DNA from: an uncultured delta proteobacterium
GTDB taxonomy: Bacteria; Desulfobacterota; Syntrophorhabdia; Syntrophorhabdales; Syntrophorhabdaceae
Length of the DNA: 14,142 bases
Assembly: GCA_903872255.1 (NCBI GenBank)
Contig: CAIQJW010000061.1
Span: forward strand, 1 to 14,142
Direction of reading: 5' to 3'
A program made the position numbers and the translations under genes. The notes below the pieces were generated by a model. The model ran no database searches, was not told the DNA's origin, and saw only the letters and a list, made by a program, of their open reading frames with translations. This document shows positions 5,968 through 13,187 of the stretch, piece after piece. The number at the start of each line of letters is the position of its first letter. Position 1 is the first letter of the stretch.

Positions 5968-6330
5968 ATGAATGAAGCGCAGTTTAAAACTCTAAGGGAA
6001 CTTTCTGAAGAAAAGGAAATGTCTCAACGAGACCTTTCGAAAAGAATCGGTCTTAGCTTGGGAAGCGTTAATTTTATATTGAAGGAGCTCATCAAAAAGG
6101 GGTATGTCAAGACCCAGCGGTTCAAGAACTCAAATCATAAAGCTGCCTATATCTATGTCCTGACACCCCAGGGCATCCACGAACGTATCCAGCAGACGCA
6201 GTATTTCCTTCAGTTAAAGATGGGTGAATATGAAAAGCTTCAAAGAGAGATCGAGGAACTGAAGCATGAAAACATGGTCATAAACGGCCATAACGATGCA
6301 GTGAACGGGAAGGACGGGGGAGCGACATGA
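5968..6330 (+). CDS. MarR_EPS-type transcriptional regulator (EPS-associated, winged helix)
   Basis: 120 residues. A winged helix-turn-helix spans residues about 4-66: the recognition part is MSQRDLSKRIGLSLGSVNFI (18-37), followed by a wing around KTQRFKNSNHKAAYIYVLT. A charged, heptad-like coiled-coil tail (about 74-104) is probably for dimerisation. The size and sequence fit the EPS-associated MarR-type family known from exopolysaccharide clusters, whose DNA target is not well characterised. It is the first gene of the operon and overlaps legB by 4 bases (ATGA). The ATG lacks a Shine-Dalgarno sequence; the start is supported because the decayed copy preserves the same N-terminus and the same upstream bases. 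A candidate operator (5882-5896) and an ops-like element lie just upstream, suggesting autoregulation plus antitermination. The last 15 or so residues are low in structure and are not matched in the decayed copy. Confidence 0.85.
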   Translation: MNEAQFKTLRELSEEKEMSQRDLSKRIGLSLGSVNFILKELIKKGYVKTQRFKNSNHKAAYIYVLTPQGIHERIQQTQYFLQLKMGEYEKLQREIEELKHENMVINGHNDAVNGKDGGAT

Positions 6331-7328
6331 CGGAAAAAGCTCTGGTAACAGGGGCGGGAGGCTTTATTGGAAGCCATCTGGTAGAAGACCTCCTGCGGGA
6401 AGGTTACGATGTGAAGGCTTTCATTCACTATAACTCATTCAATTCCTGGGGTTGGCTCGATCATTGTGATACGGCGGTAAGGAAAGGGATTGAGGTCTTT
6501 GCCGGTGATGTCAGGGACCCGAATGGAGTCAGAACCGCAATGAAGGGATGTGATATCGTCTTCCACCTTGCGGCCCTTATCGGCATCCCGTATTCTTACC
6601 ATTCACCTGATTCGTATATTGATACAAACGTGAAAGGAACACTGAATATTGTTCAGGCAGCGAGAGACCTGAATATTAAAAAGATAATACATACATCAAC
6701 GAGCGAGGTATACGGGACGGCGAGGTTTGTCCCAATCACTGAAGAACATTCGTTGCAGGGACAGTCCCCGTATTCTGCCAGCAAGATTGGTGCAGACTTC
6801 ATAGCCATGTCTTTCTTTCACTCCTTCGGGACACCGGTTGCCGTCGCGCGGCCATTCAATACGTATGGTCCCCGGCAATCAGCACGCGCCGTTATTCCGA
6901 CGATAATCACGCAGATAGACGCCGGGTATCGTTTGATCAGGCTTGGCAATGTACACCCGACCAGGGATTTTAACTATGTGGATGATACAACAGCAGGATT
7001 TATGGCGATAGCGCGGGCCGACGCGACATGCGGTCAGGTCATAAACCTGGGAAGCAACTTTGAGATATCTATAGGTGATACCGCCCGGATGATCGCCGAT
7101 ATTATGAATGCATCGGTTGAGTTTGAAACCGACGGCGGCCGCATACGGCCTAATGACAGTGAAGTTGAACGACTCCTCGCCGAGAATGAAAAGGCTAACA
7201 GGTTGGCGGGTTGGCGGCCGGCATACGGGGGACTGGAAGGCTTTAACAAGGGTTTGAGAAATACAATATCGTGGTTTACCGGGGGTCAAAACAAGGCCCT
7301 ATATAGACCGGGCATGTATACCATATGA
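6327..7328 (+). CDS. legB: NDP-N-acetylglucosamine 4,6-dehydratase, LegB type
   Basis: Extended SDR enzyme, 333 residues, soluble. The NAD-binding GAGGFIG is at 9-15. DIVFHLAALIGIPYSYHSP (76-94) and the catalytic TSTSEVYG (123-130, with T125, S126, E127) match the 4,6-dehydratase pattern, with Y149-x3-K153 (PYSASK) and ARPFNTYGPRQS (174-185). It is expected to convert NDP-GlcNAc to the 4-keto-6-deoxy sugar that LegC aminates. In the Campylobacter legionaminate pathway LegB uses GDP-GlcNAc; relatives use UDP-GlcNAc. The PtmE-like gene downstream favours GDP here. It overlaps the regulator by 4 bases and legC by 4 bases. A GGGGGAG ribosome site at 6316-6322 precedes the start by 4 bases. Family membership is confident; which nucleotide is carried is inference. 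Confidence 0.88.
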   Translation: MTEKALVTGAGGFIGSHLVEDLLREGYDVKAFIHYNSFNSWGWLDHCDTAVRKGIEVFAGDVRDPNGVRTAMKGCDIVFHLAALIGIPYSYHSPDSYIDTNVKGTLNIVQAARDLNIKKIIHTSTSEVYGTARFVPITEEHSLQGQSPYSASKIGADFIAMSFFHSFGTPVAVARPFNTYGPRQSARAVIPTIITQIDAGYRLIRLGNVHPTRDFNYVDDTTAGFMAIARADATCGQVINLGSNFEISIGDTARMIADIMNASVEFETDGGRIRPNDSEVERLLAENEKANRLAGWRPAYGGLEGFNKGLRNTISWFTGGQNKALYRPGMYTI

Positions 7329-8509
7329 GCAGCGAGCATCTCGATAGTGACCGTGTCATCAGCATTCTTGACAGGGTGTTTGCGGGGCACAATAAGCCCA
7401 TGGGTCTTCATGAGCCATATTTTCCGGGCAAGGAATGGGATTATGTCAAGGAATGCCTTGATACCCGCTGGGTTTCATCAGCAGGGCGCTTTATCGAGCG
7501 CCTCGAGGTTGACCTCGCAGATTACCTGGGTGTCAAGCGTGTTGTGGCTGTGGTGAACGGCACAGCGGGACTACATATTGCCCTCAAGCTCAGCGGCGTT
7601 GAAACAAATGATGAAGTTATCGTGCCATCAGCTACGTTTGTTGCCACAGCGAATGCCGTCGCGCATTGCGGGGCAATACCTCATTTTGCCGATATCGAGC
7701 CAAAGACTCTTGGCATCGACGCGGCAAGGCTCGGTGAGTATCTTCGCGACGCAACTGATATACGAGACGGGAAATGCTTTAATAGGAATACAGGACGATG
7801 TATAAAGGCGGTAGTCCCCATGCATACCTTCGGACATCCCGTTGATATAGAAGGTGTTCTTGAGGTCTGCCAGAGGTATAATCTCATAATGATCGAAGAT
7901 GCCGCGGAATCGATAGGATCTATGTATAAGGGAAAACAGACCGGCACATTCGGAAAAGCCGGCATATTCAGTTTCAATGGAAATAAAACGATAACCACAG
8001 GCGGCGGCGGTGCGATCGCCACGAATGATGAAAAATTTGCAAATTTTGCGAGGCATATCACCACGACAGCAAAGATGCCTCACCCCTGGGAATACCGGCA
8101 TGACATGGTCGCGTATAACTACCGGATGCCGAATATAAATGCGGCCCTGGGAGTTGCCCAACTGGAACAGCTTGATACTTTTCTGAAACTGAAGAGATCG
8201 CTAGCGGAAAGATACGCAAAGGAATTCAAGAATGTTTCCGGCCTTATATTTTTCACGGAACCTGAATCTACAAAGAGTAATTACTGGCTGAATACCTTGG
8301 TTCTCAATAACGAGCAATCCAATATGAGGGACGTCCTGATCAAAAGGGGGATGGAAAGCGGATATTCGATGAGACCGTTATGGTTGCCCCTTCATACCCT
8401 TAAGATGTATCAGACCTGTCCCCGGATGGATTTGAACGTTGCGGAGAACCTTTCCATGAGACTCATTAATATACCGAGTAGCGTTTTTCTCGGTAAAGGG
8501 CATTCATGA
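7325..8509 (+). CDS. legC: LegC-type nucleotide-sugar aminotransferase (PLP-dependent, DegT/DnrJ/EryC1 family)
   Basis: 394 residues, soluble. It is expected to transfer an amino group (from glutamate) to C4 of the LegB product, giving the NDP-4-amino-4,6-dideoxy-N-acetylglucosamine used for legionaminic acid. Visible are VVNGTAGLH (76-84), PSATFVATANAV (101-112), the cofactor-ring aspartate D192 in IEDAAESIG, and the Schiff-base lysine K221 in FNGNKTITTGGGGA. The N-terminal extension with LHEPYFPGKEWDYVKECLDT and the insert around 140-162 (IRDGKCFNRNTGRC) are typical of LegC-like members rather than ArnB/WbpE. The start overlaps legB (ATGA) without a strong ribosome site, implying translational coupling. 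It is a different DegT protein from the chimera at 3664-5577 and has no membrane part. Confidence 0.88.
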   Translation: MSSEHLDSDRVISILDRVFAGHNKPMGLHEPYFPGKEWDYVKECLDTRWVSSAGRFIERLEVDLADYLGVKRVVAVVNGTAGLHIALKLSGVETNDEVIVPSATFVATANAVAHCGAIPHFADIEPKTLGIDAARLGEYLRDATDIRDGKCFNRNTGRCIKAVVPMHTFGHPVDIEGVLEVCQRYNLIMIEDAAESIGSMYKGKQTGTFGKAGIFSFNGNKTITTGGGGAIATNDEKFANFARHITTTAKMPHPWEYRHDMVAYNYRMPNINAALGVAQLEQLDTFLKLKRSLAERYAKEFKNVSGLIFFTEPESTKSNYWLNTLVLNNEQSNMRDVLIKRGMESGYSMRPLWLPLHTLKMYQTCPRMDLNVAENLSMRLINIPSSVFLGKGHS

Positions 8510-9663
8510 GAACGAAAATTTGTGTGGTGACAAGCAGCAGGGCCGATTATGGTCTTCTTTACTGGATCATGAAGGGTATTGCAGGGGATACCGAGTTACA
8601 GCTTCAGATCGTGGCAACCGGAATGCACCTTTCCCCCGAATTCGGATTGACGGTCAATGCTATCAGCAATGACGGATTTCATGTCGATCAGAAAGTGGAT
8701 ATGCTCGTCTCGGGAGATTCGGCGATTGCGGTTACCAAGTCGATTGGCCTTGGTGTTATCGGATTCGCGGATACATATGCAAAATTGGCGCCCGATCTTG
8801 TAATGCTGCTTGGTGATCGATTCGAGGTCTTCGCGGCTGCTCAGGCGGCACTCATCTCCCGCATACCGGTGGCGCATATTGCAGGCGGTGATGTGACCGA
8901 AGGGGCGTACGATGACGCGATGCGCCATTCAATAACAAAGATGTCCCACCTGCATTTTACGACCAACGAAGAATCAGCCCGGCGTGTCCGTCAGCTTGGT
9001 GAAGATCCCCGGTATGTTTTTAATGTCGGAAGTCCCGGAATTGATTATATAAGCCGGGTTGAATTATTGCAGCGCGATGATCTCGCGAAAGATCTTGGTG
9101 TGACATTCCTGACCAGGAATATCTTGATTACGTTTCATCCTGCGACACTGGAGGATGATGACCCCGGTCAACAATTTGGGGAAGTTCTGAAGGGTTTGGA
9201 TGGTCTGGGGTCTGGGGTCGGCATTATCTTTACGGGGACGAATGCGGATTCCTCGGGTCGCATCATTAATCGGATGATCGATGAATATGTGTCGAAGAAA
9301 AGCAACGTCCGTTGTTTCACATCGCTAGGGCAGGTCCGTTATTTGAGCCTTCTCAACCAGGTTGATGTGGTTGTTGGAAATTCCTCGAGCGGCCTGTATG
9401 AGGTCCCTTCCTTCAAGAAGCCGACAGTGAATATTGGTGACAGACAAAAGGGAAGATTAATGGCCAACTCTGTAATCAATTGCCGGACGATGGCGTCAGA
9501 TGTTCAGACAGCCATTGAAAAGTCTTTTTTAATGGATTGCAACCACGTCGAGAATCCATACGGGGATGGACGCTCATCCGAGAGGATCATAGAGATCATC
9601 AAATCCGTCCATGACCTGCCGTCGCTTATAAGGAAATCGTTTATCGATATTCGCACCCCATGA
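8506..9663 (+). CDS. neuC: Hydrolysing NDP-sugar 2-epimerase (NeuC/LegG type)
   Basis: 385 residues. It releases the nucleotide and inverts C2, yielding ManNAc from UDP-GlcNAc in sialate synthesis, or 2,4-diacetamido-2,4,6-trideoxymannose from the NDP-diacetamido sugar in the legionaminate pathway. The LegB/LegC neighbours favour the latter. Motifs typical of the family are TSSRADYGLL (9-18), LLGDRFEVFAAA (101-112), HIAGGDVTEGAYDDAMRHSI (124-143), TFHPATLEDD, and the nucleotide-binding VVGNSSSGLYEVPSFKKP followed by NIGDRQKGRL near the C-terminus. Length is standard for hydrolysing enzymes. It overlaps legC by 4 bases (ATGA) and neuB by 4 bases. AAAGGG ahead of the start could serve as ribosome site. 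Family is certain; the exact substrate is inferred from context. Confidence 0.9.
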   Translation: MRTKICVVTSSRADYGLLYWIMKGIAGDTELQLQIVATGMHLSPEFGLTVNAISNDGFHVDQKVDMLVSGDSAIAVTKSIGLGVIGFADTYAKLAPDLVMLLGDRFEVFAAAQAALISRIPVAHIAGGDVTEGAYDDAMRHSITKMSHLHFTTNEESARRVRQLGEDPRYVFNVGSPGIDYISRVELLQRDDLAKDLGVTFLTRNILITFHPATLEDDDPGQQFGEVLKGLDGLGSGVGIIFTGTNADSSGRIINRMIDEYVSKKSNVRCFTSLGQVRYLSLLNQVDVVVGNSSSGLYEVPSFKKPTVNIGDRQKGRLMANSVINCRTMASDVQTAIEKSFLMDCNHVENPYGDGRSSERIIEIIKSVHDLPSLIRKSFIDIRTP

Positions 9664-10754
9664 AGAAAAAGCACGTTTTCATCATAGCCGAGGCCGGGGT
9701 CAATCATAACGGTTCTGTTGACCTTGCCAGAGAATTGATAGATGCGGCAGTGAATGTAAAGGCAGATGCCATTAAATTCCAGACATTTACGGCAGATGCA
9801 TTGGTGCGGCGCGAAACACCTGCGGCTGACTATCAGAAGAAGATGGTGCACACCCGTGCATCTCAGTATGATCTGCTCAAGGCACTCGAGCTTAATGAAG
9901 ACGCGCACAAGACAATAGTCGAATGCTGTGCTAAAAGAAATATTCAATTCCTGTCGACAGCTTTCGATATCCGTAGTCTTGACATGCTGGTAAATACCTT
10001 CGGAATGTCACTGATCAAGATACCCTCCGGCGAAATAACGAACGGGCCATTCCTTCTCAAGGCCGGGCAGACAGGCAAGCCGATCATATTGTCGACGGGT
10101 ATGAGCACGGTCCGGGAGATCAAGGTGGCCCTTTCTGTGATCGCTTTTGGATATACGGTGAGGGGGGTAGTTCCATCGGAGAGATCCTTTCGAGAGGCCT
10201 TTGTATCGAAGACGGGTCAGGCAGCGCTTCGACGCAAGGTAACTCTGCTTCATTGCACATCTGAGTATCCGGCCCCACCGGATGAAATAAATCTTAAAGC
10301 GATAACAACGTTAAGCGATATATTTGGTCTCCCCGCCGGGTTTTCGGATCATTCAGCAGGCATTTATGCACCTATGGCCGCCGTTGCTCTCGGAGCGACC
10401 GTCATCGAAAAGCATTTCACGCTTGACCGCAGGCTTCCCGGTCCTGATCACATGACATCCCTTGAACCCGGTGAGCTTCGGGAAATGGTCCAGGGCATCC
10501 GGGAGATCGAGAGATTTTTGGGCAATGGCAAGAAGGTCCCGACAGTCTCGGAGTTGAAAAATCGTGACTTGGTCAGGAAGAGTATCGTAGCGCGAGAGGT
10601 AATAAAGAAAGATGACCGCCTTTCCCCCGGGAATGTCACATTTAAAAGACCTGCTAACGGACTGTCACCGATGAGTTATTGGCGGATGCTGGGAAAACTG
10701 GCCGGGAAAGACTATAAAGCTGACGAATCAATCATGGGAACAGGGAGAAAATAA
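9660..10754 (+). CDS. neuB: Nonulosonate (legionaminate/sialate-type) synthase, NeuB/LegI type
   Basis: 364 residues. It condenses phosphoenolpyruvate with the six-carbon sugar from the preceding enzyme to form the nine-carbon acid. The N-terminal TIM barrel shows IIAEAGVNHNGS (8-19), DAIKFQTFTADALV (36-49), LIKIPSGEITNGP, LLHCTSEYPAPPDEINL, GFSDHSAGIYAP, and VIEKHFTLDRRLPGPDHMTS. The C-terminal antifreeze-like (SAF) domain is visible as RKSIVAREVIKKDDRLSPGN and following residues. All residues expected for a working enzyme appear to be present, and the length is slightly above the usual 340-350. It overlaps neuC by 4 bases with no clear ribosome site, so translation is probably coupled. Operon context points to legionaminate rather than N-acetylneuraminate. 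Confidence 0.92.
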   Translation: MKKKHVFIIAEAGVNHNGSVDLARELIDAAVNVKADAIKFQTFTADALVRRETPAADYQKKMVHTRASQYDLLKALELNEDAHKTIVECCAKRNIQFLSTAFDIRSLDMLVNTFGMSLIKIPSGEITNGPFLLKAGQTGKPIILSTGMSTVREIKVALSVIAFGYTVRGVVPSERSFREAFVSKTGQAALRRKVTLLHCTSEYPAPPDEINLKAITTLSDIFGLPAGFSDHSAGIYAPMAAVALGATVIEKHFTLDRRLPGPDHMTSLEPGELREMVQGIREIERFLGNGKKVPTVSELKNRDLVRKSIVAREVIKKDDRLSPGNVTFKRPANGLSPMSYWRMLGKLAGKDYKADESIMGTGRK

Positions 10755-11386
10755 TGGCGCAGCCTGCCGCTCATAAACCGGTTATTGTCCTGTGCGGCGG
10801 AGGACATGCCAGAGTTGTCATCAATGCCCTCATTAGCATGAAGAGAGTAGTACTTGGCATTGTCGACGAAGATTCGGACCTTGCCGGGCAGAACATACTT
10901 GGATTGCCGGTATTGGGCAGTGAAAGTGCATTGAAGATGTATTCGCCTGAAAAGGTCACCCTTGTAAACGGGCTTGGCGGTCTAAAAAGCATGACCCCCC
11001 GGACTGAACTCTTCGAAAGATTTAAGAAACAGGGATATGAATTCCTGACTGTTATTCATCCTTCAGCAATTATCGGGATGGATGTTGAGTTTTCAGAAGG
11101 TGCCCAAATAATGGCGGGCGCTGTCATCCAGACTGGTTCCAGGATAGGCTCCAATTCGATTATAAATACGACTGCATCCGTCGATCATGATTGCATTATA
11201 GGCAGGAATGTCCATATCGCGCCGGGTGTTACCTTGTGCGGTGCCGTTCTTGTAGGTGACGGCGCATATATAGGAAGCGGCGCAACGATTATCCCGGGTA
11301 TTACCGTCGGGAAGGATGTTCTTGTAAAAGCTGGAACGACGGTGATACGAGATGTCGTTAATCAGTCACAGAAAAGCAACCGGTAA
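10754..11386 (+). CDS. neuD: NeuD/PglD-type sugar O/N-acetyltransferase (left-handed beta-helix)
   Basis: 210 residues. An N-terminal PglD-like nucleotide-sugar-binding domain has IVLCGGGHARVV (11-22) and GIVDED (35-40), followed by a hexapeptide-repeat beta-helix from about 100 to 205 (IGMDVEFSEG, IGSNSIINT, IGRNVHIAPG, VGDGAYIGSGATI, VGKDVLVKAG). ASVDHDCIIG contains His145, the position of the catalytic base in PglD. In this operon the most economical role is LegH-like: acetyl-CoA-dependent N-acetylation of the 4-amino group made by LegC. O-acetylation of the finished nonulosonate (sialate NeuD role) is the alternative. The start ATG overlaps the neuB stop by one base (TAATG), with a good AGGGAG ribosome site upstream. 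Confidence 0.87.
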   Translation: MAQPAAHKPVIVLCGGGHARVVINALISMKRVVLGIVDEDSDLAGQNILGLPVLGSESALKMYSPEKVTLVNGLGGLKSMTPRTELFERFKKQGYEFLTVIHPSAIIGMDVEFSEGAQIMAGAVIQTGSRIGSNSIINTTASVDHDCIIGRNVHIAPGVTLCGAVLVGDGAYIGSGATIIPGITVGKDVLVKAGTTVIRDVVNQSQKSNR

Positions 11387-11394
11387 GGGTGAAT

Positions 11395-12444
11395 ATGAAA
11401 GACTGGAAGAAAACGCTCGTTAAGACTGAGACTAAGATAATTCACGCAATGGAGATAATCGATCAGAGTTCACTACAAATCGCCCTCGTGATCGGCGATG
11501 GTGATCGACTGGTCGGGCTCGTGACAGATGGGGATATACGCAGGGGGCTTCTCAGGGGGGTCGCACTGGACGAACCGGTTGAGAAAATAATGAAAAAGGA
11601 CTACACGACCGCTGGGATTGAGGTATCAAAAGAAGTCATCCTCCAGCAAATGAAACAAAAAGAGCTACGGCACATTCCTGTGGTGGATGCCTGGGGGCAT
11701 ATCGTTGATCTTAAGATATTGGATGATCTTATTGAAATGTCGCCAAAAGATAATTTCATTATACTGATGGCCGGTGGTCAGGGCTCCCGTCTTAAGCCGC
11801 TGACCATGGACTGTCCGAAACCCTTGCTAAAAGTTGGCAGCAAGCCCCTTATGGAAACCATTATTGAAAATTTTATCGAATATGGATTCCATAAGTTTTT
11901 TATTTCAGTCAATTATAAGGCAGAAATGATCGAAGAATATTTTCAGGACGGGAGCCGGTGGGGTGTCTCGATCCGGTACATTCATGAAGATATACAAATG
12001 GGGACAGCAGGTTCTCTGGCGTTATTGCCGGAAATTCCGGAGATACCCGTCATCATCATGAATGCCGATCTCCTGACGAAGGTCAATTTCCAGCATCTTC
12101 TTGATTTCCATCAAAGCCACAAGGCGAAGGCCACAATGTGTATCCGGGATTATCATTTCCAGTGCCCTTATGGTGTTATCAAAACGGAACATTACAGGCT
12201 CACCCGGATCGAAGAGAAACCCACACATTCATTCTTCGTCAATGCAGGAATCTACGTTCTTGAACCAGATATGCTTGAGCTTATACCGAAAGACATGAAA
12301 ACGGATATGACGGAATTTTTCGAAAAAGCGATCGAACTAGGGTATGAAACAGTTGCTTTTCCCATCCGAGAATACTGGATGGACATTGGAATGGTGGATG
12401 ATTTCGAACGCGCCAATGGTGAATATAGCGAGATATTCAAATGA
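11395..12444 (+). CDS. ptmE: PtmE-like nucleotidyltransferase with N-terminal CBS pair (glucosamine-1-phosphate guanylyltransferase type)
   Basis: 349 residues from the ATG at 11395. A GTG at 11389 would add two residues, but AAGG at 11385-11388 sits 6 bases from the ATG and decides for it. Residues about 8-115 are two CBS motifs (GLVTDGDIRRGLL, 41-53; ELRHIPVVD, 90-98). Residues about 120-345 are a sugar-phosphate nucleotidyltransferase: LMAGGQGSRLKPLT (124-137), CPKPLLKVGSKPLM (140-153), GTAGSL (203-208), NADLL (223-227), IEEKP. In Campylobacter, PtmE of this architecture makes GDP-glucosamine for legionaminic acid; CBS domains often sense adenine nucleotides. Its presence argues that the pathway runs on GDP-linked intermediates. 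Without structural comparison GTP versus UTP specificity cannot be read from the sequence. It overlaps neuA by 4 bases. Confidence 0.82.
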   Translation: MKDWKKTLVKTETKIIHAMEIIDQSSLQIALVIGDGDRLVGLVTDGDIRRGLLRGVALDEPVEKIMKKDYTTAGIEVSKEVILQQMKQKELRHIPVVDAWGHIVDLKILDDLIEMSPKDNFIILMAGGQGSRLKPLTMDCPKPLLKVGSKPLMETIIENFIEYGFHKFFISVNYKAEMIEEYFQDGSRWGVSIRYIHEDIQMGTAGSLALLPEIPEIPVIIMNADLLTKVNFQHLLDFHQSHKAKATMCIRDYHFQCPYGVIKTEHYRLTRIEEKPTHSFFVNAGIYVLEPDMLELIPKDMKTDMTEFFEKAIELGYETVAFPIREYWMDIGMVDDFERANGEYSEIFK

Positions 12445-13130
12445 TGGACGATAAAAGAATACTCGCAATGATACCTGCGCGAGGCGGTTCAAAAGGAGTG
12501 CACCGAAAAAATTTAGCGTGTATATGCGGCAAGCCTTTAATTGCCTGGTCTATAGACGAGGCGCTGAAATCGAGGTATATAGATCGCCTGATCCTTTCAT
12601 CTGAAGATGCAGAGATTATTCAAATCGCATCCGAATTGGGATGTGATGTTCCGTTTGTGAGACCGAACAGTCTGGCACAGGATGATACCCCGATGATCGA
12701 AGTAGTTTCGCATGCCCTAAGTATTCTTGGCGAAGGTTTTTCCTATCTTGTTTTATTGCAACCGACATCTCCCTTGAGAAATGCCCAGGACATAGATACG
12801 TGCATACAGCATTGCTTAGCAAGCAATGCCAAAGCATGTATTTCGATGACGGAGGCAAGTAAAAGCCCCTTCTGGATGTACAGCGTTTCTGAAACTGGAT
12901 ATCTCGTTCCGTTCATGGATAATGATAAACAATACACACGCAGACAGGACATACCTAAAGCCTTTATCCCTAACGGTGCGGTATATGTTTCTGAAATTGA
13001 TTTTTTAAGAGAGCGATCGGCATTTATTACAGATCAAACCAAAGCATATATAATGCCTGCAGAACGTTCATTCGATATTGATAGCCGGCTCGATATGGAA
13101 ATCTGTGAATTTCTGTTATCGAAGAAATAA
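12441..13130 (+). CDS. neuA: CMP-nonulosonate (legionaminate/acylneuraminate) cytidylyltransferase
   Basis: 229 residues. It activates the nine-carbon acid with CTP to give the CMP-sugar donor. Motifs are IPARGGSKGVHRKN (11-24) for CTP binding, LQPTSPLRNAQDID (106-119), YTRRQDIP (165-172), IPNGAVYV (176-183) and the metal-binding SFDIDSRLD (210-218) with Asp212 and Asp214. Length is typical for the short, single-domain LegF/NeuA enzymes. The start overlaps the upstream gene (ATGA); a second ATG immediately follows, so the protein may begin one residue later. It ends the tightly overlapping block, since the next gene lies 57 bases on. Context favours CMP-legionaminate over CMP-sialate. Confidence 0.9.
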   Translation: MMDDKRILAMIPARGGSKGVHRKNLACICGKPLIAWSIDEALKSRYIDRLILSSEDAEIIQIASELGCDVPFVRPNSLAQDDTPMIEVVSHALSILGEGFSYLVLLQPTSPLRNAQDIDTCIQHCLASNAKACISMTEASKSPFWMYSVSETGYLVPFMDNDKQYTRRQDIPKAFIPNGAVYVSEIDFLRERSAFITDQTKAYIMPAERSFDIDSRLDMEICEFLLSKK

Positions 13131-13187
13131 TTCGAGGCCCGATATTGTAGATCTTACATATTCAGCAGGACAAAGGAGCAAGAAATC

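Larger units (their letters stand above)
5671..6270. repeat. Direct repeat copy B: gmd remnant + leader + intact MarR_EPS gene
   Basis: Partner of 2759-3360, same orientation, roughly 2.9 kb apart. The two copies flank the small orphan ORF and the chimeric aminotransferase. Here the regulator half is intact and the gmd half is reduced to a remnant, the reverse of copy A. No transposase, target-site duplication or terminal inverted repeats are visible at the edges, so this looks like segmental duplication or acquisition of a homologous cassette rather than an insertion sequence. Confidence 0.85.

Noticed and set aside
7628..8161. A 177-codon open frame on the minus strand inside legC, and similar long minus-strand frames inside the chimera (4702-5169) and at the neuC/neuB junction (9504-9947)
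   Set aside because: They lie opposite genes with clear families and intact motifs, show no recognisable domain and are rich in Cys, His and Ser as antisense frames often are.
13145..13157. Imperfect palindrome TGTA...TACA between neuA and the amidotransferase gene
   Set aside because: Short, AT-rich and not repeated elsewhere; no promoter elements beside it.
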